This document shows, piece after piece, positions 10,702 through 24,941 of a stretch of 54,948 nucleotides of DNA (positions are counted from its first letter, which is position 1; every line of letters starts with the position of its first letter). The translations under genes and the position numbers were made by a program. Origin of the DNA: Lobulomyces angularis. Its lineage: Eukaryota; Chytridiomycota; Chytridiomycetes; Lobulomycetales; Lobulomycetaceae. The notes beneath the pieces were generated by a model, which did not search any database, was not told the DNA's origin, and saw only the letters and a list, made by a program, of their open reading frames with translations. The stretch lies in contig JADHYX010000079.1 of assembly GCA_027604685.1 (NCBI GenBank), forward strand, positions 9,471 through 64,418. The letters run 5' to 3'.

Positions 10702-11696
10702 TTAACATGCACAAGAGGAGCCAGTATCGTTTTCATTTGATATAGGTGATAAAATAACGTTCTCACCTCTAGAAATTTCAGGTGATTGCAAATTTGCGCT
10801 AGCCTTTTCCAGTGCTTTGCTTGCTGCAACTCTATAAATTTCTATTTTGGTTACATTAAAAGAAAATTAATATTGAAAACATGTTCTTTTCTTTTTTACG
10901 TGTTAAAATTTGCTCAAATGCTTTATCAACGTTAGTATTATCTAATGCAGAAGTTTCAACAAATGAAAATCCACATTCAACTATACAAAAAAGTTGAAAA
11001 AATTACAACTAAAAATTAAAGAAAAAAAAAAAAAAAAACTCACCTGCAAATTCTTTTCCTTCTTCTGTACTTACTTCTCTAATATCACTTAAATCACATT
11101 TATTTCCAATAATAATACAGGTTATATTTGGTTCTGCATAATTTTTAATATCTTTCAACCATGTTTTCAAACTTTCAAAGGAATTTTTTTTAGATATATC
11201 ATAAACTAAAAAAAATTTTTGATCTTTATTAGAACAACAGATTTTAATAATAATAATATTATCAACCTAGCAGAGCACCAACAGCACCACGATAATAAGC
11301 ATGTGAAACTGATCTAAATCTTTCCTGCCCACTACTATCCCATATTTGAGTTTTGAGGGTTTTACCGTCGACTTTTAAAGTTTTTGTTGCAAAATCTACT
11401 CCAACTGTTCTACAATTAAAAAATAAAATCAAAAAAAAAAAAAAGCAAAGTTTAATTTATACGATTTAAAGTCAGGTTTAAACTCCTTTCCCTGGAATCG
11501 TAAGTGTAAATTTGTTTTTCCCACACCACTATCCTAAAAATTTTTAAGAAATTAAACATTATGAATCGAAAAAGAAACAGAAAAAAAAAATTAAAAGAAG
11601 AAAAGGGAAAAAAATTTTGGTATAAAACCATTATGTAATTTTATTTACACCACAGAGAACAACTTTGAATAAAAAATCGTAGTCTGAAGAGTCCAT
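10702..11696 (-). CDS. Rab11-family small GTPase, copy A (atypical G3 motif)
   Basis: This is a full-length Rab of about 215 residues in seven exons. The ATG at 11696 gives [16 protein letters not shown]. The P-loop is GDSGVGKT, split by an intron after the first Gly. Switch I contains [12 protein letters not shown], the nucleotide motif is NKCD and the G5 motif is ETSAL. The C-terminus ends SSCAC, a CxC double-geranylgeranylation signal. [15 protein letters not shown] and the [13 protein letters not shown] tail place it with Rab11/Ypt31, which drives recycling-endosome to plasma-membrane traffic. The oddity is that the nearly invariant WDTAGQE of switch II reads WDSSGQE. Asp and Gly of DxxG remain, so GTP binding should persist while switch II behaviour may differ. 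It is one of three Rab11-like genes within 5.5 kb and the only one on the minus strand. Confidence 0.92.
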
Positions 11697-11929
11697 TGAT
11701 GTATTGTAGCTAATAGAGTATAGAGTAGTGCCAAACTGCTGGTTTGCTCTCAGAATATAAAAAAGCTGTTTTGACAAAAGCAAAAAAGGTTAAATATGTC
11801 TCCTTTGTCACACATTGGAAAGTTTTTAAAAAAAAAAAGTTACAATTTTAATTCAAAAAATAAAAAAACAGTATTTTTTATATTTTTGCCAAATGTCTCT
11901 TACTACCTTTTTCTTATTTTTACATTGAA

Positions 11930-12758
11930 TACTGGATACGATCCTAGGCACAGAAGGTGTGCCGTGAAAAATATAGACAAGCTGATAGTTGATTTTCCGA
12001 AAAACTCAAAAAGTACAAAAGGATGGAAAGAAAATACCAGGAAACTAAGAGATAGAAGTAAACTTAGCACTAATAACATATAATGCTAGTCATTATAAGA
12101 TGGATTTAACAGATCGATTGGGTTGTAGAATCACCAAAAAGCGTTTAGAAGAATAAAAGCTGCATATACAGAAATCATCAAAGCTATGTGTGATAACAAT
12201 GAACTAGGGTTAATGAACACTGCCGTTGCATTAGGCAATCTTACGCCAACATTTGAAGATGAACAAAGTCGTTATGATCTTCAAAATAAATGATATCCCA
12301 AAATATCTTGTAAAGATTGGTGCAAAAGAATGTATGAAGTTAGCGAAACAAATAATCGATAAACATGCCGGATACTTTCTAGAGGCAAACATAGGTACAA
12401 TAGCTAAGAAATTATTGCTCTTGACTTCTAATAATGGAAGTACTTTCTCTGCTACTTCCTTTATACCGTCTAACTCTAATTTTAAAATGGTAGATATTTC
12501 ATCGTCCTACTCTGTTACTTCTAATTAGCTTTTTTCCGGTTTGCAATTGTGTATTATTTTTTTAAATTTTTTTAGAAAATACTCAATGATTATTAATAAT
12601 TTCCTTTTCTGTTTGTTTTTCTATATTTTTATCATGTTTGACCTTTTAAATAATTAGAACGCTCAAAGAAAAGAAGAGAAATAGTAATCGACCGTGAAGT
12701 TCACTGTTATAATGCAGAAAATTTTAGATTCGAAAATCAACATCCCGCACAAGTTTAA
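11930..12758 (+). pseudogene. decayed protein-coding gene, unrecognised
   Basis: Protein-like frames follow each other on the plus strand but are broken by stops and shifts. They include a basic stretch (HRRCAVKNIDKLIVDF), then FRRIKAAYTEIIKAMCDNNE with NTAVALGNLTPTFEDE, then after a frame change IPKYLVKIGAKECMKLAKQI. A Ser-rich end stops at about 12528. After an acceptor-like TTAG, REIVIDREVHCYNAENF runs to a TAA at 12756. Composition is clearly coding-like, yet no intron model joins the pieces in one frame. I take it as a relic of one gene or of a mobile element, sitting inside the Rab11 cluster. No family is recognised. Confidence 0.4.
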
Positions 12759-13325
12759 TCGCATAATTAAGATGTTTTTCAGTTTTTTAATTTTTCTTCA
12801 GTTTAACTAATTTTCTTTCTTTTTTTTAATTTAAAAAGTACAATAGGAAGGCTTAATGTAACATATTTGTTGCATGTAAATAATTTTTTTTAATTTTTAA
12901 TTCAGAACTTTTCTTAATTCATGATGTTTTTTTTTATGAAAGCACAATTTTTTTTTTTAAATACATTTGTTATGCTATCAATATCAAAAGAATTTTTTTT
13001 AAAATCTATCAATAGTCAGTCAGCATTTAGAGAAAAGTTATACAATATGTTCCGATCAATACAATAACCTCCGCTTCGTTTCTGATAAAATTGTTAAATA
13101 AAATTGTTAAATAAAATTGTATAAAGAGGTCATAGTATATTAGTGTAAATTCTTTGCTTTCCTTCTACAAAAATTCCATATTCTTTCTATTTTATTTCTT
13201 TTTGCAATCCAAAAATTTTTTTCAACCAGCCATTTAAATATATTAAAAAGCTTGTAAAATTTCAATAATTTTTAATATAAAATAATTTATATTCTTTAAA
13301 AAAAAAAATTAATAAAATAAAAACT
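12759..13325. other. spacer upstream of Rab copy B
   Basis: About 570 bases of A/T-rich DNA, including three tandem copies of a TAAAATTGTT(A)AA-like unit near 13086-13120. No gene is recognised. It presumably contains the promoter of the Rab that starts at 13326. Confidence 0.4.
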
Positions 13326-14460
13326 ATGGATGATGAAATGTTGGTAAAAATGTAAGTTCTTTTTGTCTTTTTATCTTTTTTTATACAAAACAAAAGACTG
13401 TAAAAAATAAAAAATTTGAATTCAATTTAATTTTTTTTTGTATTTTAGTGTATTATGTGGTGTAAGCTTATATTTTTCCTCTTTCTTTTTTTATTTCTTT
13501 AATATTTCCAAAATTTTTTTTATTATATAGGACAGTGGAACAGGAAAAACTAATTTGCTATCTAGGTTTAGTAGAAATGAATTTTCATTTGAAACAAAAT
13601 CAACTGTCGGTAAAAAAAGTTTTTTTAATTCAAATTTTTTTTTCTTTTTTAGTTTAAACATGCAATTTTTAATTTTCAACTTTTCTGAATTTGTAGGGGT
13701 GGAATTCGCTACGAGGTCAGTGAAGGTGAAAGATGGAATTAATATAAAAGCTCAAATCTGGGATACTGCCGGCCAAGAGAGATTTAGAGCAATTACTGCT
13801 GCGTACGCATATTTAATATCTTTATTAGTCTTTACTCTTAATTATATGACAGGTATTACAGGGGAGCTACAGGAGCATTTTTAGTATATGAGATTTCAAA
13901 AAGACAAAGTTTTTTAAATTTAGACACTTGGCTAAAAGAAATTAAGGACTCAGCGGATGCTAATATTTTAATAACTTTAATTGGAAATAAAAGTGACTTG
14001 AAGGTATTAAACTGAGAATATGCTTTTTACAAATTTTAATTTTTTTTTTTCATTTTAACCATACACTTTTTTTATTAGGAAAAACGGGAAGTTACTACTG
14101 AAGAAGCACTTGCATATGCAGGTAATAAAGCCAAAAAACAAAATAAATTTAAGATATCATATGGAAATTACTAAAATTCTTTTTTTTTTTTATGTTTTTT
14201 AATTTTGTTCAGAAAAAAATAATCTAAGCTTTATGGAAACTTCTGCACTAGATGGGGAAAATGTCAATTTGGCATTTCAACAAATTTTACAACGTATATT
14301 TATTAATAACAAAATAAACATTAACATTAACACTTATTCAGAAATATATTCGATACTATCTGTAAAGATATTGGAAGGTGGGAATAAGGAAGTTCCAAAG
14401 GAAGGAATAATATTTGAATCAGCAGTGGATACCAACGAGAATTGGAGCACCTGCTGCTGA
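13326..14460 (+). CDS. Rab11-family small GTPase, copy B
   Basis: This is a complete Rab of about 210 residues in eight exons. The ATG at 13326 gives a shortened N-terminus (MDDEMLVKI) lacking the DYLFK block of its neighbours. The P-loop is GDSGTGKT. Switch I and G3 read [12 protein letters not shown] and [13 protein letters not shown], the G4 motif is NKSD and the G5 motif is ETSALDG. The end is WSTCC, a double-Cys prenylation signal. Rab11 hallmarks ([13 protein letters not shown]) are clear. Exon 2 is only 13 nt (13449-13461) and encodes the P-loop start VLCG; it lies between two introns that occur singly in copies A and C. After the G5 motif the hypervariable tail is divergent, with several acidic residues. 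Confidence 0.92.
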
Positions 14461-14942
14461 ACTAAAGTATTGTAGTTGTTAATGAGTAGATTAAGAGAAT
14501 GTGTGTGTAAAAGTTGTTTGTTATAGTATAGTAATTTAAAGAAGAAGTTGCGTAGGATAGAAACATTAAATGAAATAAACGAAAAAACTGTAAAGGATCT
14601 GCAGAACACTGCAAAAAAAGATTTTTCTTCTTTCAAGTTTGCATGTGGCTTTCACTGTTTTATTCAAATAAAACTGATCGTGTGACGAATAAAATTTTTT
14701 TCCAGAAGCAAAAAAAAAAATAATTCAACTTTTTCTATTTATTTTTAGTTAATTTTTTTTTAATTTCATAATTTTTTTAATCAATTTTTTTTTTAAATTA
14801 TTTTTCATTTTTTTAAAAAAATTTAAAAAAAATTAAACCTACAATCTAAGGAATAAAAGTTTTTTTTTTTGTTTTTTATTTTTTAAACATCAAACATCTC
14901 AAGCAAACAGCTCAAAAAAAAAAAAACTATAACGAATAAAAA
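14461..14942. other. spacer between Rab copies B and C
   Basis: About 480 bases dominated by T and A runs from 14690 onward, with no gene recognised. The two plus-strand Rabs are transcribed in tandem across it. Confidence 0.5.
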
Positions 14943-16008
<1,066 letters not shown>

Positions 16009-16676
16009 AAGAATTGTTTTTTTTTTTTTTTGTGTTAATTAATAACCTTGTTTCCTTTTTTGGAAAGTTGTGAAGTTCTTTTTTTAATTTTTTTTGTTAT
16101 ATTATAGTTTTTTTTAACAAATTAATAAATTCAGAAAGCATTTTTTTAAATTTTTTAAATTTTTAATATTTGTCTTAAACTCTACATATGGAGAACCAAA
16201 TCGAAAAACAGATTTTTTTTTGCCTAAACCGTTTATTATCTTAAGTAGTATTGACAATCAATTTCAGTAACTCTACGATAGTTATGTAACTTATGGTTCT
16301 GAATTACATACTCTTTCTTTTTTTTTAATTACCGTTGGTAATTTTAATCTCTTCAAACTTCCATTTACTAAAAAGTTAGAAAAACATACAAGTATTGTAC
16401 CATCAAATTTTCGCTTTCACATATAGCTCTTTCCATAGAAACTTAACTTAGTTAATATAACGAAATGTTTAAAATAAGTTCCATTTGGTGTCAGTAAATT
16501 TTCATACTTCAAAAAATACTTCATTTTTATAAGTTTTTTTTTTTTTTAAAAAATTTTTTTTTTGACTATAAATATAAAAGTTTTAAAAAACAAATATTAC
16601 ATATTTTTTTTTTTTTTTTTTTTAAAAAACTTTAAAAGCAATTTAAATTTTCTTAAGAGCTTGTTTATAACAAAAG
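16009..16676. other. spacer upstream of Nup98
   Basis: About 670 bases between two plus-strand genes, ending in dense T runs around 16535-16625 just before the Nup98 start. Nothing coding is recognised. It should contain the Rab 3' UTR and the Nup98 promoter. Confidence 0.5.
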
Positions 16677-19600
16677 ATGTTTGGAAGCTTTGGTCAACAA
16701 CAACAACAACCACAGCAAAGCATGTTTGGTCAATCTAATAACGCTTTTGGGCAACCTCCCGCCTCTGGCGGTGGATTATTCGGTCAACCTTCAAATAATG
16801 CCTTTGGTCAACCTCAACAACAATCAAGTTTATTCGGAGGTGGAAGTTCTGGTACTTCTTTTGGGTGTAAGTGATGTTTCTTTTTATCAATCACTTGTAA
16901 CAAAAAAAAGCACTTTCTTTTATTTCAAATATTTTACTGATTAAAAAATTAGATTTTTTCTTATGTTAAAAAAAAAAATTTAATTTTTTTCTTTGTTGAA
17001 TTAAAATTAAATATTTCATTTTTAGCATCTTCAAATGCTTTTGGAAACACATCAAAACCTGCATTTGGATTTAACAATACTTCATCTGGATTTGGATTTG
17101 GTTCTCAACCTCAACAATCAACTGGAAGCAGCCTTTTTTCCTCTCAACCCTCTTCAGGGTTTGGTGCTTCTTCTAACGCAACAACTCCTACTAATAACCA
17201 GGGTACTGGCAATCCAGCATATAGTCCTCTTCAAGAAAAGGAAGGCAGCACTATATCTACCACATGCTATTATCAGACCATTTCATGCATGCCTGCTTAC
17301 AAAAACTTTAGTTTGGAGGAATTAAGATTTCAGGATTATTCTCTAGGAAAAAAAGTACAATATTAATTTTTTTCTAATTCTACATTTTTTTTTATTATTT
17401 TTATTCTTTTTTTAATCAATGTCCCTTCTTAGTCGTTACTTACCAAAATTTTTTAATAGTTTTCCTCGGGTACTTCCGGAGCGCCTGCTGCTTTTGGAAT
17501 GAATAGTGGCTTTGGCGGAACTTCCACTCCTGCATCAACTACAAGCTTTGGTGCATTCGGCCAACCTGCTACAACTACAGCAGGAACTTCGCTTTTTGGA
17601 CAGACACAACCATCGTTTGGATCTGGTTTTGGTCAAAACACAACAGCGCCAACTACTGGCTTTGGTTTTGGTAGTTCGAATACTACATCTGCTTTTGGTC
17701 AACCTGCTTCTTCAACAGGTGGTATGTTTGGGGTAATTTGAAAATTGGAATATTTTTATGTTTAAGTTTTTTTGTATTCTTTTAGCAGTCATCAGCACCC
17801 TCGGCCTTTGGTACGTCAAACACATCGGGACTTGGGGCTTTTGGTAATTTTTTTTTGATAAAACAAGTTTTTATAGATTTCTAATAGGTTCTACTAATAA
17901 TACTACTACATCTGCTTTTGGCGCCCCAGCTTCTACTCCTTCTCCTTTCGCGTTTGGTAATTTAGCCAATGTGCGAAATACTTTTTTTATCAATTATTAT
18001 TTTTAGGAACTGCCGCAACTAACAATGCTCCTTCTGCTTTTGGAGCAGCTTCTTCCACAACCCCTGCTTTTGGCTTTGGTGATTTTTTTTGTTTATAATT
18101 TTTTTAATTATAACTTATTAGGTGCCCCAGCGACACAACAGCCTGCTACTGGGACTGGATTTGGATTTGGTAAGGAATATCACAAATTAGTACTAATCAG
18201 TTTTGATTAATATATTTTTTTTTTCTTTCGAAGGTGCCACCTCTCAACCAGCTACTGGAGGTGGTTTATTTGGAAATTCAACCACACCTGCCACAGGCGG
18301 TTTGTTTGGCAACACTAATACTTCAAACACAGGTGGATTATTTGGAGCAAAACCTGCAGGAAGTGGGCTTTTTGGTGCTGGAAGCACTACATCTACTTCT
18401 CTTTTTGGCAATCCACCGGCTACGACTACAGCTTCTAATTTATTCGCTGCCCCTGCACCTTTAAATTTTGGAGCTACGCAACCAGCGACTTCGACTACTG
18501 GATTATTTGGAAATACTTCACAACCTTCCTCTGGATTTGGTGCCACTTCTACGAATTTGTTTAAACCGACAGGAACTTTTTCTGGTAAAAAGAATTTAAA
18601 ATCATAAATTTAAGTTAAATTGTATTATTTAAATAGGCTTTGGTGGAGGAACCGCGACAAATACATTTGCACCTACTACTTCAACTTCAAACTTTGGTGG
18701 TTTTAGTGGAAATTCCTTTTCATCTACAACACCAAACTTGTTTGGTCAATCAACTCAACAGCAACAAGCACAATCTGTCAATTTAACCGCTTCTATAAAT
18801 AGAAACCCGTATGGAAACATTCCTCTTTTTAATGAACCAAAAAGAAATTTTGGATCCAGTGTGTTTGCTACTCCTGCTGGAAGTTCATCTGAAGATAAGT
18901 TGAAAAATTCCAGTATCCATCCATCTTTTTCTAATAAATTGACGCCAAAAAGTATTTCAAAAATGAAGTTAAGAGGATTTGATCTCTCATCCCCAAGTAA
19001 AAATTCCAGTACCCCTACTTCCTTATTCGACGGTAGCAATAGAGACGATCAAGTTCTAGGTTTAGATCCAAGATTTCAACCCCGCGTAAGTGTAAAGAAA
19101 TTGATTATAGAAGAGCCCGAACCAACTAGAAAGGAGATAGTTTCAGAAGCTTCTAATGTTTTTGATGCCGATCTGGAAGAGAGAGCCTCTAATGTTTATG
19201 AAGAATATAAAAGAAATGCCAATTCTTCCACTTACTATGAAGAAGAGAGCATCACAATTAACTCAACTCCTATTAAAGCAAATACTAATATCGGAAAGTC
19301 ATTACCTGGCATGCAATCCACTATAGCTAAACAGAGAATTGTTAAAGAACCAAGTTCCTCAAACTTTTCACAACCAAAGAATGCCTCACCAGTAAGTCCA
19401 GAAAAAACAATTGTTCTTCCAAAACGGGCTGCTAACTTGCCAGAAAACTATGTGATTAGTCCCAGCCTGGCTGACATTTTAAAAAAAAGTGAGGATGAAT
19501 TGACGGAAGTACCAAATTTTGTTGTTGAATTACCAGGAGTTGGTAAAATTGAGTTTTTGGAGCCTGTTGATATAATAAATTCAACCCCATCAAAAGAAAA

Positions 19601-19895
19601 ATCAGAAATAAAAAAAATTTTTGGAAATTTGATATATTTTGAAGGTTTTGCCGCTGTAGTTTATGACGAAAAATATGCAATTAAAATTCCTCCAAGAGGG
19701 TCAGGATTTAATGTGAAGAGCAGGGTTACACTATATGGTTTGTGGCCAAAGGATAGCCAGGGAAATATTATTACTAATCCAAATGACCCCAAGCATAAAA
19801 ATCAGATATCGAAAATGAAAAAAGTAGCTGATACCAAGTTTGTTAGTTTTAACAATACTGATGGAAGTTGGTGCTTTGAAGTAGAACACTGGTAG
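16677..19895 (+). CDS. NUP98: Nup98-type FG nucleoporin
   Basis: This is a nuclear-pore component, around 950 residues in about ten exons. Three parts are visible. First, FG/GLFG repeats start right at the N-terminus (MFGSFGQQ, GGLFGQP, SAFGQP, TGGLFG). Second, a GLEBS segment for Gle2/Rae1 binding lies within the early FG region at about 17210-17355, with the key block NFSLEELRFQDYSLGKK. Third, a C-terminal Nup98 autoproteolytic-type domain has EVPNFVVELPGVGKIEFLEP, VVYDEKYAIKIPPRGSGFNV and ending GSWCFEVEHW. Several repeat exons begin and end in the same phase at FG glycine codons, so the region could expand by exon duplication. The protein stops exactly where the family cuts (H-F|S), so no Nup96 is fused and no cleavage is needed, as in yeast Nup100 and Nup116. 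Confidence 0.93.
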
Positions 19896-19900
19896 ATTAA

Positions 19901-19924
19901 TTTTTTTTTTTTTTTTTTTTTTTT
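19901..19924. repeat. 24-nt T homopolymer
   Basis: An uninterrupted T run starts six bases after the Nup98 stop codon. It is one of the longest of the many homopolymers in this window. Confidence 0.9.
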
Positions 19925-20817
19925 ATGAAATTAAAAATTATTTGTTAGAAAAGAGATTATTTTTTTTTTTTTGTAACTCATTTTTTTAATAGGAACTAAA
20001 AGTTAAAATATTATTTATTTATTTTAATTTTTTTAATAAAATGATAATAATAATTATAAAAACTATTTTTAATGACCACAGAATTACCAGAAACGACAAA
20101 ACCAAAGAGGAATCAATTGGTATGCAATAAGGCCATAATTGTTGATAAAATTAAGGGTTTCGAAGAAAGAGGGATCTATGATGACAATTCGCGTGTCATT
20201 CTCATTTTCCATTCGCCCTAGTAAAATTCTATTAAAAGCAAATCATGTTACCTTGTGACTGAATAGAAGATTTTGATAAGGTATGTTTATGATCATCACA
20301 ATAAATGATGAACCAATAACATAAATGTTAGGTTCCATTGTAAAATAATTTCAGGTGGTTGTTTTTCTTACTTTTTTTTTTTTTTTTGTGACAGTGTAAA
20401 AATTAAAAATGAAATAACAAAAAAAATCCACTTTTTCACGTTTTTTTTATTTTCCTTTCTCGCCTAATATGTTCATTTTTTGTAGGGTAGTGTTTTTTTT
20501 TTTAACAATGTTTTTTCAGCATATAAAAATTAAAAATAGACTTTTCTAGAAAAAAATGTTTTAAATAAAAAAAAGATAGATGTTTTATGACAAAAAAAAA
20601 AAAAAAAATATATATAAGAAATATATACTGCAACAAAAAAAAAAATAAAAAGCAATTTTTTAATTATACTTGAATATTTTTTTTATTAAGAACCAAAAAA
20701 AAAATAGTAGGAAAAAGAGACTCGTTTCCTTTTTCTGTTCAATCTTTTTTTTTATTTTTACAATTGCTTCTTTTTCTACAACACTGCTTCAAGTAAAAAC
20801 GTTATATATTTAAAAAA
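19925..20817. other. spacer between Nup98 and MARK genes
   Basis: About 890 bases, mostly A/T homopolymer. The only protein-like stretch is the 49-codon frame at 20072-20221, listed separately. The rest should hold the MARK promoter and leader. Confidence 0.5.
20072..20221 (+). CDS. 49-residue hypothetical ORF
   Basis: An ATG-initiated frame gives MTTELPETTKPKRNQLV and later IIVDKIKGFEERGIYDDNS, ending at TAG 20219-20221. Its composition is more protein-like than its surroundings, and it contains no obvious intron. It matches nothing I recognise. It could be a small protein, a relic exon or chance; the short length keeps confidence low. Confidence 0.25.
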   Translation: MTTELPETTKPKRNQLVCNKAIIVDKIKGFEERGIYDDNSRVILIFHSP

Positions 20818-23352
<2,535 letters not shown>

Positions 23353-23708
23353 GAAGAAAGTAATAAAAAAGAAAATTAATAATACAACACATTTTAAATA
23401 GAGTTTTTTTTTTTTTCTTTTTTTAAAATTTTTTTAAAAAAAAAATTACATTGTCTTTTGAAAAATTAAAATTAATATAAAAAAAAAAAAAAATTACATT
23501 GTCTTTCAAAAAAAATTAAAAATTAAATAAAAAAAAAATTGTATGTAAGTAAAATTTTTAGGCAAACAAAAAACTACAAGTTAATGCAAATTTTTCATAT
23601 ATATTATATATATTAAAAGTCTTAAAAAATAACAAAAAAAGTTTTGTAATTTTTCAATTTTTCCGTGCCTTTTTAAACAAAGAATTTTCAAAAAACAAAA
23701 ATTGTAAA
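23353..23708. other. A/T spacer
   Basis: About 360 bases with a partly repeated segment, AAATTACATTGTCTTT, near 23446 and 23492. No gene is seen. Confidence 0.4.
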
Positions 23709-24748
23709 ATGAAAGTTTTTCACAATGCAGCAAGCAACGATTTCAGTATACAAAAACAATCACTTAGATTATTTGGAGCTGATTCCTTGGTTGCGTTTAG
23801 TTTCTTTTTAGGTTTCACTCTAATTCATTTTCTATTTTTTAAACCAAACTTTTTTTATTTTTCTTTTTTGTATCAGGGACTTTATTCTTTCTATTCCAAT
23901 CAATTGATCTTTTATTCCCATTTACTCATTCCGTTTTAATTTCAAATCTCTTTTATTTAATTGGCTGTATTTGGTTTAAATTTTACTCTCTTCTTTTTTA
24001 TTGAAGTTTTAAACCCAATAATTACTTACAAAAAAGGTATCAAATTGGGTCAACTATTTTTGTATATAATAGTATTTTTCAATTAAACAAAGAGTAAGAA
24101 AAAATCTTTTTTTTATATTTCCATTTTAATAACATGCGTTGTCATTTTTTTTCTTATCACAGAAATAATACACATAAGAAAAATGATAATTGGGTTGATA
24201 GGAGAGAGTTAAACCAAGTGGAAATTCAAGCAAACAAAAAAAAATTTTTTGTAAATAATCAGCTAAACTTGGATCTCTGTTGTGCTGTTTGTTTTTTTTT
24301 TGGAACTGTTTTATTTTTGTTGCAAAGTATTGATAATTTTCAAGAAATTTTTTCTTCTTTAATTGGAAACTATTGTTATTTATTTGGTATATTTATTTTT
24401 ATTTAATTAATTTTTTTTTTTCAATTTTTTTTTTTAGGTTGTATATTTTATCAAATTGGATGCTGTTTCTTTATCATGTCATCAGTACAAACCGCCAATA
24501 GCAATTGCATGGTAAATAACTTCTCTCTGGATTTAGATGATGGAGGAACTGGAAAGGTAGTCTCAAGTAGTGAATCAGGTGTTGGAGATAGCAGCAAAGC
24601 TTTGGAAAATTTATTAAAAAATAATTTTCTTTCTAAAAATAATCTCAAATTAAATAATTGCAATGCATCTTCCGACTTAACTATTGGAGAAAAATTTTCT
24701 GAGAAGGAAATTTTATTGCTAAAAGACTTGCTAAAAAAGTTAGGATGA
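23709..24748 (+). CDS. four-helix membrane protein with duplicated hairpin (YrhK-like?)
   Basis: The gene is spliced from the ATG at 23709. The two halves carry related membrane hairpins. The first is FSFFLGTLFFLFQSID followed by LISNLFYLIG. The second is VCFFFGTVLFLLQSID followed by LIGNYCYLFG and CIFYQIGCCFF. Between them is a polar, Lys/Asn-rich segment. The C-terminal 90 residues are Ser/Asp/Asn-rich and end EILLLKDLLKKLG. The repeated FFxGTxxFLxQSID and LIxNxxYLxG blocks show an internal duplication. The pattern of short hairpins with Gly-Ser/Thr and FL repeats recalls the YrhK domain, but that is a guess. The join near 24047-24176 (donor GTATAT, phase 2) was chosen because it alone keeps frame. 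Function is unknown. Confidence 0.6.
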
Positions 24749-24941
24749 ATAATTTTTTGATTTAATAATAAACAATTTTTTTTGTCTTGGTACGAAAAAA
24801 GAAAATTTTTAAAGATAATAGAAATAGATTAATTACAGTGTAATATACAGTTACTGTTTACTTGATATAAAATAAAAAAAGAAATATATTACTTTATTAT
24901 ATAAAAAAAAAATTTTTTCCAATAGGAAATTTACTTTTTTT

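Noticed and set aside
13080..13125. Short tandem TAAAATTGTTAAA-like copies as an origin or element
   Set aside because: Three imperfect copies of an A/T unit in an A/T-rich spacer are expected by chance or slippage.
12500..13325. tRNA or other structured RNA in spacers
   Set aside because: No GGTTCGA-type T-arm box or paired arms were found here or in other spacers. This is a reading by eye only.
16681..17736. Leu-rich plus-strand frames overlapping the Nup98 exons
   Set aside because: They are shifted readings of CAA/CCT/ACT repeat codons; the FG frame carries the conserved motifs.
18244..18546. 100-codon minus-strand frame opposite the Nup98 repeats
   Set aside because: It is a mirror of low-complexity FG repeat codons, rich in Pro/Val/Asn with no independent support.
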